Source of the DNA: Eudorina sp. 2006-703-Eu-15
Lineage: Eukaryota > Chlorophyta > Chlorophyceae > Chlamydomonadales > Volvocaceae
Assembly (NCBI GenBank): GCA_003117195.1
Contig: BDSI01000150.1
Location: forward strand, 1-64,000
DNA: 64,000 nt
Direction: 5' to 3'
This document shows, one piece after another, positions 1 to 12,100 of this stretch. How positions within the stretch are numbered: the first letter of the stretch is position 1; every line of letters starts with the position of its first letter. The notes under the pieces are model-generated. The model was not told the origin of the DNA. It saw only the letters and a list, made by a program, of their open reading frames with translations, and did no database searches. Both the position numbers and the translations under genes were made by a program.

Positions 1-340
1 GTACGTGTGTGTTTCGGTGTGGGGGGAGGGGACAGGGTAGGGAGGGTAGGGAGGGGGGAAGCAGACCCGACAGCGGGTCGCGCGGGCTGATGGGAGCACA
101 CAAATGCGTGGCGAGAGGGGGCCGGACGTCCAAGGGGGTCTGGCACTGAGGCAGCCGACGGACTGGGGGTGGTGGTGGTGGTGGTGGCCCCCAGGGCGTT
201 CCAGTGCCGCCCCCTCCCCCCCGGGTGACGCGCTGCATGCACACGTGAGGTGAGTCACCACCCGTCTCCACGGGGCGCCGCCCGTTCACGGCGCGCAGTT
301 TGATGACTAATATATGCAACCGATTGCCGTACTGTGACAG

Positions 341-1821
341 GTGCGGACCCCAATGCCACGACGCTCGTGGGCGTGTCACCGCTGGTGAGAGGGGTGTGTG
401 TGTGTGCCGTCGTACATATGGAGCGCACGCCGCATACAATGTATATCCGGGAGCGTCTTGGTCGTGGGGTGGGAGCCGGGGTTGGGGACACGTCACAGCC
501 GCAGGGGGCGCGAGGCGGGGCAGGGGGGCCTCGTCCAGGTTGCGATGTGGGTGCAGCCCCAACCCGGCGGAAGACGCATGGGGCATGGCGCCTTGAGAGT
601 GGTGGGATGAATGTTTGGGTGGGGTTCAGGGCGAGCTTGCACGCTCACTTGAAAGGGGAAGCTGTGCGCCCGAGTCCAGGGGAGGGCGGCTGTCGCCCGT
701 CCGTACCGACAGCAACCCCAGCCGCGTCAGGCTTTCCCGGCCGGGGCAAATCCGGGGAGGTTTCCCCGCGGAACACATTCGCACACCCGCACGGCGTCAC
801 ACATCCCTCGCTACCCCCCCTCCCCACACCCACACACACTCGCGCCCCCCTCTCCCCCCGCCCCCCCCCCCGCCGCCAGGTTGCGGCCATCGGCGCCTTC
901 GCCACCGGGGACGGCAACCTGGAGCTCATCCACGCGCTGCTGGACGCGGGGGCCAACCCCAACGCGCCGTTCTTCGAGGTGGGGGCAGGGGACCGGGAGC
1001 AGTCGGGGGTGGTGGGGGCTGGTCGCCGGGCTGGGGCGGGTTTCTGCTTGGGCCGTTGGCGGAGCGAACTCGAGGGCGCAGGGGCGTTGCCAGGGAGCGG
1101 CCGGAGCTGAGGCTGGGGCCCGGCCAGCGGTTCGGTTGTCTTCAGCGCCTGGGTGCTCTGCCCCTCGACCCGTACACAACCCGTACACAACCCGTACACA
1201 ACCGCCGTTCCCGCAGACCTGCCTCCCGCGCGCCCCGTATCCCTCCCCCCAGGAGGACACCATCCTGACGGCGGCGGTGGAGGGCGGCAACCCCGCGCTG
1301 GTGTCCACCTTGCTGGTGGCGGGGGCGGACCCCAACCTGCCTAACACGGTGAGGGGGGGGGCGGAGGGGGTTGCGACGGGGGATGCTGCGGGGAGGGGGG
1401 AGGGGGTGGGGTGGGGGGGACCGCCTGAGCTGCGAGGGCCGGGGCCGGTTGGCCTTCGCCATCCCGCACCCACCACCCCGCCCGCCAGCCAGCCCGCGCA
1501 CCCCGGAGCCAGCGGTACGGTGGCGGAGCCCGGGGCCCTGCCCCGCCCCGTGCTCCTCGTTTCTCACCAGGACGCCTTCCCTTCCTCTTGGACGGCCTCC
1601 TCCCCAAGGGCTCCCCTCCAATTGAATCCGCCATCCCGCCACGCCTGGACCACGATCCACTACAACCAGGTACCAGAGGTACCGCCCGCCCAGGCCGCCT
1701 GCGTGCATCCCTCCCTCCCTCCTCGCCCACCCTCCCTCCCTCCCTCCTCGCCCACCCTCCCTCCCTCCTCGCCCACCCTCCCTCCTTCCTGGCCCCCCTC
1801 TTCTGCCGCGCCCGCCCCCCC

Positions 1822-1858
<37 letters not shown>

Positions 1859-3003
1859 CCGGCGCGCTGCCCCTCCAGTTGGCGGTTACCAAGGGGCACT
1901 CGGAGCTGGTGCGGCTGCTGCTGCAGGCCGGCGCCGCCCCCCAGGCCGCCAATGTGGACTGGGGCGCCCTGCGGTACCACCAGAAGGGCCGCCACGACAT
2001 CCTGGAGCTGCTGGCGGCAGCTGGCGTCGTGGTGCCGCCGCCGCCGCCGTCGGAGGTGCGAGGTCGCGGCGGCCGCAGCTGCTCCTCCTCCGGCGTCAGC
2101 TCCTCCGCCTCGGGTCGGCGGCTCCAGCGGCCCTCCGGCAGCGAGTCGCGGCGGCGCAACAGCCAGGGTGGCGGCGGCGGCGGGCTGTTGGGGGGAGGCG
2201 GAGGAGGAGGAGGCGGCGGCGGCGGGAGCAGCGCCCCCGGCGGCGGGTTGGGCATGATGGGTGGCGGCGGCGGCGGGGGTGCTGTGCGCCGGCGGAGCAG
2301 CATGGGCCGGCCCGTCGGTGCGGGCATCTCCGCCTCCGCCTCCGCCGGGTGTATCAGCGCCAGTGGCAGCGTGGGTCGCCTCAGCGGCAACGGCTTCATC
2401 TCCTCCCTGGACACGTCGTTGTCGGGGATGGGGACGGGGACCGGGGGCGGAGCTGCTGCCGCCGGCGGCGGCGCGAGCAGCGGCGGCATCCCGCGCAGCA
2501 GCCGGCCGCCGCCGCTGATGATCGGCCGCAGCGACAGCTGTTCGGACTGCTCCGACGACGCCCTGGGCTGCAGCGGCGGGGCCAGCGCAGGCAGCCTGGC
2601 CGGCGGCAGCGCCGCGGGGGAGACCTCCTGCGCTGGCCTGGTGGGCACGTCAGTGTCGGCGTCAGCGCCTGCGCCGAGGAGCTCCTACGGCGGCGGCGGT
2701 GGCGGCAGCGGTGGCGCTGCGGGCGGCGGCGCGTCGCCCGCGTCAGCGCCGCCGTCGCTGCTGCGTAGCCCGGCCGCCGGCCAGCCGTCGCCGTTCAAAA
2801 CGCCGGCGGGGCAGGGCGGCGGCGGCGGCGGCGGCGACAGCGGCTCGGCCCGGTCTGGCAGCGGCAGCGGCGCGCTGAGCAGCCGGGAGGGAACGTTTGG
2901 GGTTGCCGCCGCCGGCGAGTCCGGGGCGGGAGGACTCCAGGGCGCGGATGAGGGCGTCGCCGGCGGGGCTGCCGGCGTAGTGGGGAGGGGGCTGCCGGCG
3001 TAG
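341..3003 (+). CDS. Ankyrin-repeat protein with Gly/Ser-rich tail (3' part; 5' end not found)
   Basis: Visible exons are 341-384, 880-978, 1253-1348 and 1858-3003 (stop TAG). The joined frame gives consecutive ankyrin repeats: GADPNATTLVGVSPL, then LELIHALLDAGANPNAP, then LVSTLLVAGADPNLPNT, then LPLQLAVTKGHSELVRLLLQ. The usual 33-residue spacing is kept across each junction, which supports the splice choices. The last exon carries the final repeat and then about 300 residues of Gly/Ser/Ala low-complexity sequence with poly-Gly and poly-Pro runs. The first exon begins in mid-codon after a CAG acceptor, so the N-terminus lies before it, probably outside the window. Ankyrin repeats mediate protein-protein contacts. 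No catalytic domain is seen, so the partner and function are unknown. The intron before the last exon ends in a (CA)n tract used as the acceptor. Confidence 0.75.
1170..1202. repeat. 11-bp tandem repeat x3
   Basis: Three perfect copies of CCGTACACAAC lie in the intron before the third visible ankyrin exon. Confidence 0.9.
1824..1856. repeat. (CA)n microsatellite
   Basis: An uninterrupted CA tract runs straight into the CAG acceptor of the last ankyrin exon, in the place of a normal pyrimidine tract. Confidence 0.95.
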
Positions 3004-3642
3004 TCGGGAGGGAGTCGGAGGGGCGACGGAGCCGCTGCCTGGGCTCGCGAGCCGCAGCCGCCCCCGGCGCTGCCGACCTCATCGCCCGATGTGAGCTGCG
3101 CCCTCCCGAGCGGGCCGACACGCAAGGACATGAGGAGGTTGATTGACATTATTGTACATATACAGACGTATGTTCGCGAGCTCAATGCATGCGCCGTTTG
3201 TTGCCCTGTCCGGGCGCCCCGTTTGCGGGACAGACACCCCGTCCCGGGAGGGTTGGGGCTTGGCGGGCTTGTCAGCGGGCACACAGACACCCACACACGC
3301 ACCCGCACTGCGCTTCCCGCGGCTCAATTTCTTTTTACCCGAGAACACACACGCGCACGTGGGTCTCTAACCTAAACACACACGTGGCAGTTACGCACAC
3401 GTGTACGACATACACATGTCAGGGGGACGCACATGGACAGCCGGGGGCGGGCGGGGTACCTTGCCGGACACCCACGCGCTCGCGCCCCCGGTCGATGCTG
3501 GGCCTCGCTCCTTTCCCAATGCAACACAACACGACACGACACGACACGCGGTCGACCAACGCCGCGCCCGGACGCTTGCATGCATCCATGCACCTCGGGG
3601 GGGGGTGGGGGGCGGGGACTGATCCTGATCCTGATCCTGATC

Positions 3643-3683
3643 TTGGTGGTCGTGGTGGTGGTGGTGGTGGTGGTGGTGGTGGC
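3643..3683. repeat. (GGT)n microsatellite
   Basis: A GGT/GTG triplet run, directly preceded by three to four copies of a GATCCT hexamer (3620-3641). Confidence 0.9.
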
Positions 3684-4158
3684 GGCAATTGTGACGATGG
3701 CGGTGACGGTGACGGTGGTGGTGATTGTGTTGGTGGTGTTGGTGGTGGTGGCGATTCACGGGGGTGTTGGGGAAGGGGGTTAAGGCAAGGAACGTGAAGA
3801 CGCAACATATGCGGTTTGTCTGCCTCTCTGTCTGCCTCTCTCTGTGTGACTGTCCGTCCGTCCGCCGGTCCATCTTTCGGCTGCCTCGCCGTCGCGGAGA
3901 GGGGGGCGCCTCTGCCTCTTGGCTGCTGACTCCGGGCCCCGTGCTCAGCTCAGCTCACGGGCTGCGGCGGCGGCGGCTCTGTTCCTGGTTCCGACCTCCA
4001 CTCCCGGCCCCGCCCCGCCCCGCCCGCCTGACTCCCAGTGAGCCCCGGGGCCCCCCGCGAAAGGGCCCCGGGGGACCCGACACCGACAGAGTGAGCTCCA
4101 CCATCATATGATATGCGCGCGTATGCGATCAGGGGTATAGGGGTGGGTGCGATCTTCA

Positions 4159-4160
<2 letters not shown>

Positions 4161-4190
<30 letters not shown>
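4161..4190. repeat. (TG)15 microsatellite
   Basis: Fifteen uninterrupted TG units in noncoding DNA downstream of the ankyrin gene. Confidence 0.95.
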
Positions 4191-4191
<1 letters not shown>

Positions 4192-7100
4192 CTCTCGGGA
4201 GAAGCTATGGGCGGTCGTGGTGACTCATCCGTACGACTTCCGACCAGCCGGCGGGAAAGCACCCCGGCTCCCGGTATCCTTGCCCGGATGGACCTCATCA
4301 GGAACACTACCCAGTACCCACGGACACCACCCGGCCCCCCCAATTATTTTTTAAGACGGGCGGCGGCGACGGCAGCGAGGCCTCGCTGTGCTGCTCTGTG
4401 CGTGGCGTAGCGCTGCGCGTCCGCTGCTTTGTTGCACTTTGTGTGTGTATGTTTAGGAATGCAACCCGGCAGCCTCCTCTCGTCGTGCGGTCGTGCCCGG
4501 CGGGCCTTACGCGACCCGCGGGTCAGACCGTGCCGCCCTCCCGTCGTGGCACGCGGGGCTGTTAGACAGAGGATCCCCAAGTGGTTTCCGGAAGACGTCA
4601 GGACGGCCTGGGACGAGTGGCTGCAGCTGGGGACGGAGGCGGAGGCGGGATGGATGGGGCGGGTGGGGCGCCATGAGGGCCGTTGGGTCCGGGGCTGGGC
4701 CGTTGGGGGTTGGAGCGGGGCTGGGCTGCCGAAGACCATCAAGAGGGTGGGGGCGGGGCGGAGGCGGAGGCGGAGGTGGCGCCGCAGGGACGCCCTCCTG
4801 AGCTTATTACATTTACGTATGGCTTGCGGGCGAGGTAGGGTGGTCCACGACGGTGATGGCGGGGGTCGCTGCCGGGCGTTTGGTCACGTCGGGATGGGCC
4901 AGGGGGTACCTGTCGTACAGGCATCGAACCGGCGTTTGGCACAGCATCTTCAGTGCCGCGTTCGGTGGCCCCCTCCCCTCCATTCCCCTCCCCTCCCCCC
5001 GGTCGGTCGGTCGGAGGACTGAGACACCCCACGAGGCCAGCGGCCAGAGCCCTTTCACGATGTGGTGCCTGCGAACAACGCGGCAGGTGGGTCCTCCACG
5101 AAGACCGTCGGTGCGGTCCGGCAGCGGGTTGCAAGCGACCGTGGTGCGGGTGGTTGGCATGACGGTTGGCGGCCGGTCGGCTGACGGGGGGGGCTGGACT
5201 GGACTGGACTACACCCGGGGGGACCCTCGTGGCCCTGCTGCAGCAGCTGTCACCGTAGCTGCGGTGCAGGGCGCAGGAATGCCGACGAGCCACGAGGACT
5301 GCAAGGGTCCCGGAGGGGGAGCGGGTTGAGGGCGCTGAAGGGCGTGACGAGCGAGGGGGGCCAACGGAGCGGGCTGGCAGGGAGGCAGCCCGACCCGCTT
5401 TGTCGCGGCCGCCGGACAACAGAACCCACAACAACAGTGCCGAAGGGAGGCGCAGGGCCATGGATGTGTTTCTTGCCTTCGCGATCGGCTTCATGTTGGC
5501 CGACGGGTGGCCCCGGGGTGCCGAAGGGTGCCGCTGGAGGGGACGGTCGTTTGCGCCACCGGACGACAGAAAGTTGGTGCCGGGTTCCAAAAGGCCGTGT
5601 TTCAACGGGGCGTGGATGTGCGTGTGAGCGGGGGAGGGGCAGGGCGGTTGTACCGCCATTTTTCGATGCGACAAGCTATGTATTTTGTGAAGAGATGTTC
5701 AGATGTTCTGATAGGCATATGGACGCAATGACACGCAAGGTAGGTACCCGCCCTACCCACAGCGCGCAGCCCCCATCTGCACGGCAGCCTCAGACCGTGC
5801 AGCAGCAACAAAACCACGAAGGAATTCTCGACGGAAGGGATCCCCGGTGGGGGCGGCACAAGTGCAGGGCAGACCTCTAGGGGCGCTCTCCGCGAACTGC
5901 CCTTGGGGTGCAACCTGGGATGTACGAGCACCCCCTACCGGCATCTGTCCGCCAGCGCCCCGCTTCCCTTCAGAAGCCGTGGGGAAGGCTGACTGGATAA
6001 GCTGTCATGTTGTAATCCGAATGGCAGTAGCAGTACGGTGGTAATAGGAGTATTCGTATTAGTAGAATTAGTAGAATTAGTATGCGTTACACTGAGATCC
6101 AGAATCCCTACGCCCTCCGTAGGCGCCGGTGCGCGGTGCCCCCGCGTTCTGCCGCACCGTGACAAGAAAATCTTTCAATCCCTTCAACGTCGGGCGCTGC
6201 GCCGCAAGGCAGGCGCAAGCACACACGCAGCGTAGCAGACGCGGCACAGCCCTCACATATAGCAGCAGTTAGTAGGGAGCCCTATCAAATACTGTATGCC
6301 CAAATACTTTACTACCATATTTATGACGCCCCCGCTCAGACGGGGACGCCCATCCAACATCGCGCGCCCACAACCTGTTGCGCACTCGAAAGTCCAAGCC
6401 ATTAAAAAAAGACCGCAGGCGCCCATCACATTTTCCGTACGAGGTACGACACAATCTCCTTTCGATACGCTGACGAACACCGAGCCGACTGGCGTCAAGT
6501 AAATTAGCTCAGAGGATTCCGCCGGGCCGCACTTCACGGCTGCGCCCGGATGACCTGGGCCGCCGGGCCGACTCGGCGTCCACTTCGTCGCAAGTATCCA
6601 CAGCGGCAAAAAGAGGCCGCGACCCCAAATGATTTCAGGTCACAAGTAATGACGGGCGGTGATCACAAGTAATGAAGGCCCGGTGGGAACCCAGATCCTC
6701 TGTTCACACACGCCTCTGGGATTCTATCCAAACACACGCCTCTGCTACAACCGAAGCGTGATATCATCAATATCAATATCATCATCAATATCAATGTCAT
6801 CATCATCATTATCATATTTACGAATGTCACTCACTCACTCGGTGCAACCCGATAAGCCAAACTTGGCGAGCTCCTCCAGGCAAGTTTGTACCGTACACCT
6901 AACAGAGCAGGAGGGCACCCCCTGCCCATGGCCGAGGAGGTGTGGGGTATGGATTGGGGAACCGATACGTGGCACAGGAGTCAATACGCGACCCAAGTTA
7001 CTTACCATACATACCTGAATTGTGCGCTCACTGTTACCTCGGGCGACCGCGTCGCCGCCGGACCCATCCCGGACCAACCAACGCGCGACAGCACGAGGAC

Positions 7101-7792
7101 GGACCACACCCCAGACAGCACAAATTATCGAGAACGTAGTACTCACCTGCGCAAATGGGACGAAACGCGGACGGACGGCGAGGCGAACGGAAGATGTGAG
7201 TTGCAACAAAGGGCGGACAAACGGCAGGCAAAGGCAAAGGTTAAAATAAAGAAAAAAGAAGAAAAGAGCACGCAAACCCGGCGGCGACGCGGCGAAAGAG
7301 GGTGGGTCCAGGAAACGGTAGACGGAAATAGCAATGCAAGAATGTACGGGCGTACGGGTGTACGGAAGGGCGACATGGCAGACGGGCGTAGGGTTGGCAG
7401 GCACAGACACAGGAGTTCCGCAATCAGGGAGCAATCGGTGACCGCGGGGGTGACGCAAGAGGGCCGGGTGGCGGACCGAGGTGATCGTGGGCGCAGGGGG
7501 TTGCGATCGGGGGTGCGTGGTAGGGGGCAAACGGCAGTACGGCGCTAGAAACGCTACGACAGTTGCGTCGGCAGGGGACACTTGGGACGGCGCCGGCGGC
7601 CTTCAGCCAGGCAGCCTTTCTTCAGCCACGCAGCCGTACACGCCGTCTTTACCACCTCCGATACACACTCCCGCAACCTATTACAAGTGCCCGGCACCAT
7701 GTACCGGTGTCCAACGCAGGCGACGCAACAGGAACCCAATGAGCGCGAAGCAGATGGGCGCACCGTACGACCACCGGGGCGCGCACGCCTCA

Positions 7793-7829
7793 CCGAACCG
7801 AACCGAACCGAACCGAACCGAACCGAACC
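7793..7829. repeat. (CGAAC)n tandem repeat
   Basis: About seven CGAAC pentamers in a row, in intergenic DNA. Confidence 0.9.
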
Positions 7830-8808
7830 CAGCCATCTTCGAGTTTACCATACGGGTATCTGGGTTCCGGTCCCCAGGTACAACAAGCTAGGACTGGCGG
7901 GCGCGCCATCGCGCGCCGCGGCAAAACCCCCCCCGACGGCCCCCTGGCGGCTCCGCACCCCCGGGGACACACAAACGAGTAGATGCACTGCGGTATGGCT
8001 TAGGGCTGTGAGCGGGTCATAAAACGGGTTGGCGACCGCCGCGCTCTAATCGCGGTCGCTTTGCCGCTCTGACTCTCATCAGCCACACGACACGTGTTAC
8101 GGTCCATCTATCATATGCGGTACGTACGGTACCAACAAGCTGGCCACGTGTCAGACAAAGCAGTTGTTGTCACACGGGATGGGACATGGCATTCGTCCCA
8201 GGGACTCGTCGCATGACATCCGTCAGCATGGCACTCTTTTTCACGTGCAAAAACAAATTCGAATCAATACATTCAATATATATAATATGTATATATATAT
8301 ATGCGAGGGTTTAGATTTAGCGAAAATGTGTGCGCGGTCATCACTGCAATCTCTTCTCGGGCTCGGAGGCGGCACACACGGGTCCGCGGATACATCGAAA
8401 AATACGTCAGGGGCCCGCGGCTGCGCGCACTCCCACAACCCGTGCGTGGCCCATGACCAAGACCGCGCAGACTTTCTTCACAAGAGTGCGGTATCATGAA
8501 GAGGACGACGCCCTCGACACGCTTGGCTTCTGAAGCTGTTCGCCTCTCCTCTCCTCTGCTTCGACCCGCTCCCTCCTCGGGGTCCCCCTCAACCCGCCAG
8601 GTGCCCCGGGCTCAGCCGGCCAAAGGTGGCCGGCCGCCGCCGCTCTCAAGGGGCCGCCACCGACGCTGCCTGCCCCACCGATGCTCCCTCCCGACGACGA
8701 TGATGAGTCAGCCGTCGTTGCATAAATCCTTCCAAAAGTCCATCCATCCACCGCGCCAATGCCCGAAGTTCTATCGAACAGGTATCACATCTACTGTGTT
8801 TCAAAGAA

Positions 8809-8813
8809 TTACA
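8809..8813 (-). terminator. TGTAA poly(A) signal of the kinase gene
   Basis: TTACA on the plus strand reads TGTAA on the minus strand, about 330 bp past the kinase stop codon. TGTAA is the usual green-algal poly(A) signal and the distance is normal for a 3' UTR there. Confidence 0.6.
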
Positions 8814-9139
8814 TGTGGAGCGAGAAGCGTAATCGTTGCACGCCCACGCCTGGCACTGGGGATATGCCTTGGGTTGTGCACTCCCGCCACAATTTTTCAG
8901 CACCTGGGAAATCTCAAGGCAGCTTCAGTACACCTCAACTTCTAAGTTGCAGAGCAGCGGCGCGCAACGCGATCGAGACACGCCACGGTCGTACCCACCG
9001 TACAGTACGGAATCCCGTGCGTGCCGCTGTCCTCGTTCCATGCCGCTGTCCTTGCTGTCCTTGCTGTCATTGCTGTTGCTGAATTGCTGCTGCTGCTATG
9101 AATGTCTCCGTCATTGCTCTTGCTACCAGCCCATCACAG

Positions 9140-12100
9140 CTACAGTCCCATCTGCGCCAGGGTGAGCTCCTTGACGACCTCCGCGGCTGCGAGCCGCCGC
9201 CGCGGGTCCACTTCCCAGCACCGCTGCATCAGCGCGCTCAGCCGCGGCGGGCACCTCTCCACGCTCAGGACGTCCAGGGAGGGACGCAGCCCCATCATGG
9301 CCACGCGCATGGCGATGCACATCGGCGTCAAGCCCTGCAGCGCACGTCACACGAACTTCAGATAGTCTTCAGCGATTGGGTGGTTTGTGATCTGGGGGGT
9401 GCCGGGACGCCAACACCAGGCGGTCCGAGGGGGGGTGGTGGCGTTGTCGCTGGTCGGCAGCATCGCCGGCGGGGGCGGACGTGAAAAGCCCTGGCAAACG
9501 AGCAATACGCAAGGCGAGAGCGCGGGGCGCGGAAAAAGGGCGGAGCGAGCCGTCCTCGCCAGGAAGCCGACGGTGGATTGATCAGGGCAGCCAGCAAGGG
9601 CGGAGGCCCGGAGGACCCCTTTCCCCCTCCGGAGGCCCCTCCTGCCCACCTCACCTTCCAGGGTTGCTCGCCGGAGAGCATCGTCCACAGGAGCACCCCA
9701 AAGGAGTACATGTCCTGCGCGGGCCGGGCAGGGCAGGGCCGGGGAGGGCCGGGGAGGGCCGGTTTGGGGGGACGAGGGGAGGGAGGGGCAGGGTTTGGCG
9801 CGAGCAAGGAAAAGTGCATTTACGGTCTAATATGTGATAGTTAGCCGTTATAAAAGCGCCCAACCAAGACCGACACCCTGTGTTCACTCCACATCCCCGA
9901 ACAGCGCTTGCAACTCTGGCTGGGTGTTTGCTCTACCGCGCACGGGGTGCGCGTCAGGCGGGCTCGCCGCCACACGACCACATCACAGCTCGCGCGGCAC
10001 AAACACGCCCAGCAGCCCTTCCCCCCCTCGTGTCGTAAACCCAGCCCATCCCTTTGGTCCCCGCCATGCCCGGCACCGGCGACCCTCTCATCCGCCCACG
10101 GGTCAGTGACCGACCGACCCACCACATGGTGCGTCAGATCTGAGACGTTCAGGTCAAAGCACTCTGTACAGCCGTACGACAGTGCGTCGATATAGCCACG
10201 CCGACCCACGGGTCGCCGTCCAGTGGGGCCCGCAAGGCGAGGTCCGCATGGACGGGGCGCCGGGACGCGTCACGAAAGCGCACCGAAGGGGCAGGAAGTG
10301 GGCGGCAGGGAGGGCGAAGGCGCTGGTTACGAATTGCACAGGAGTGCTCTCCCGGCCTGGCGGGGAGCGCATCGTGGACGTCGTCAGGGTTTCGGGTCCG
10401 ACGCGGCCGCCTGCGAGTGACCCCTCAAGGGCAGGTGAGACTGGCGACGATGTTCCTGTCAGACGCTTAGAACGCTAGATGCAGGGCGGGAGAATGTTTC
10501 CGTGGACAAAAGGGATCTGACTTTCTCAACATCATGTGGACAGCCTTCCACACACCACACCCAGCGCCCGGAGAAAGCCAGCTCGAACTCGCGCGCCCAC
10601 AGGATCCGTCGGCGGGCAGCTGAAAGCCGTCGATCGACTGTACGACACTATAGACATGGTACGGCAATGCAACAGTCCCTGTACGGCATGACCTAGAGCC
10701 CGAGGGCTCGGTCAACCCCTTTTTCGTCGCGACGGTTGGTGCACGTCACCCACCTGGGGCCATGTACGGCGTCTGAAGAGTGGGCGGGAGGGACGCGTAC
10801 GGCGGGCGGTGGCAGGAAATGGCGGGCGCAGAGCAGTGGGTGTGGCAGACGTGAATGTGCAATAAACCGGCGGCCGCGGTGTAGATAGGGTTGCGGCAGG
10901 GGGTCAGCTTGGTAATGGTCACGTGCACAAGCACGGCACAAGGCAACGCATGGCAGGCCGAGGGCAAACGCTCCTGCGACAAAGGGAACTGAGCACGTAC
11001 GGCACAGTACGGCACATCATCGAAACATTCCCCATCGTGTCCTTGCCCCTCATTGTAGACCTGAGCATGTTCTCCTGGTTCAATGAAGCACGCGGGTTTC
11101 GCGTGCATGTCAGGTGTACGGCACCCACCCTAACCTTCCGACGACCGCCGTACTCACCGTCCCAATACAGGGCTGCGCCGTGGGCATCGTGTTCGCCCGC
11201 AGCCGCGACAGCCCAAAGTCCTGTACGGCAAGAATCCGTGGCGGTACGATCGAGTACGATTACGACTTTACTGTGACCCCATATGACACGCAGCGGCGCG
11301 CCGCGACACGCGTTGGACGAATCACCGTTGCCCCCTATGACTCATGCAACAACTGAAACAATAAACCTACACATCCGAGCAACCCCATGAAGGCCAAACA
11401 TCCAACCGTCCAATATCCTGACAAGGTTGCAAGATCTGCACGTCCCACCGGTATCCGGTAGCACCCTCCCGGGTTGAAGTGCGACAGACTCTGCGTTACT
11501 GTGGGATTGCTCCCTCCACCCGACTCACCGCCAACTTGACAATGGGCCGGGGGGAGTCAGCGTTCGTGAGCAGCACGTTGGCGGGCTGGTGTCGTACCGC
11601 CGTACATGGTGTCAGGATGTTGCAAGGGACGGGGGGTGGGAAGACGTGTCGTCAACAAGTGTGAACCCAGAACCGCGGGACCGGGGGAAATCCTATTGGA
11701 AGACGAAATGCGTCCATGAGCGGACGAAGGTGTGTCTGGCCTACATATAAACTAACACCCTACATATAAGTTACCACAGATGTACTGCGTGATACAACAT
11801 ATAATCAAACCAAGACGCACCACATGGGACCCGCAACCCCCCTCCCTATCTGCCATGTGGTCCGGCCCCCAGCCCCACACAAGCCCTGCAGAACCGCGGC
11901 TCCCCGCTTCCACACCCCCACCACCACCTGGGGGCTTCCTTCCCTTCCCTTCGCGCCAGCACTGCACTGCACTGCGTTGCACTGCACTGCGCTGCACCCG
12001 ACGCCCCCCCCCACCTTGACGTCCCGGTGTATGATGGTGGGGTGCAGGTAGGCGAGGCCCTGTGCCACCTGGAGGCCGACGTGGATCACCTGTTGGGGGG

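Larger units (their letters stand above)
3004..8808. other. Long stretch without a supported gene
   Basis: This covers the 3' side of the ankyrin gene and the tail-to-tail gap before the kinase gene. About 3.0-5.6 kb is GC-rich with microsatellites: (GATCCT)n near 3620-3641, (GGT)n near 3643-3683 and (TG)15 at 4161-4190. About 5.65-8.8 kb is more AT-rich, with ATC/AAT triplet runs near 6765-6815 and (CGAAC)n near 7793-7829. Open frames here are short or low in complexity. The longest (minus, 4739-5674) does not look coding. No TGTAA close behind the ankyrin stop was found. Confidence 0.6.

Noticed and set aside
1573..1672. Possible extra ankyrin-gene exon between CAG acceptor and gtaccag donor
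   Set aside because: The ankyrin repeat joins with correct spacing (PNLPNT to AGALPLQLA) when this stretch is skipped, and including it would break the repeat.
1341..2648. 435-codon minus-strand frame rich in proline
   Set aside because: It is antisense to the Gly/Ser tail of the ankyrin protein and contains simple-repeat translations such as VCVCVCV.
4739..5674. 311-codon minus-strand frame
   Set aside because: There are no motifs, its composition follows the local GC, and a TTACA poly(A)-like word lies inside it near 4807.
9848..9856. TATAAAAG as a promoter element
   Set aside because: It lies inside the kinase gene in an intron and has no start codon or open frame positioned to use it.
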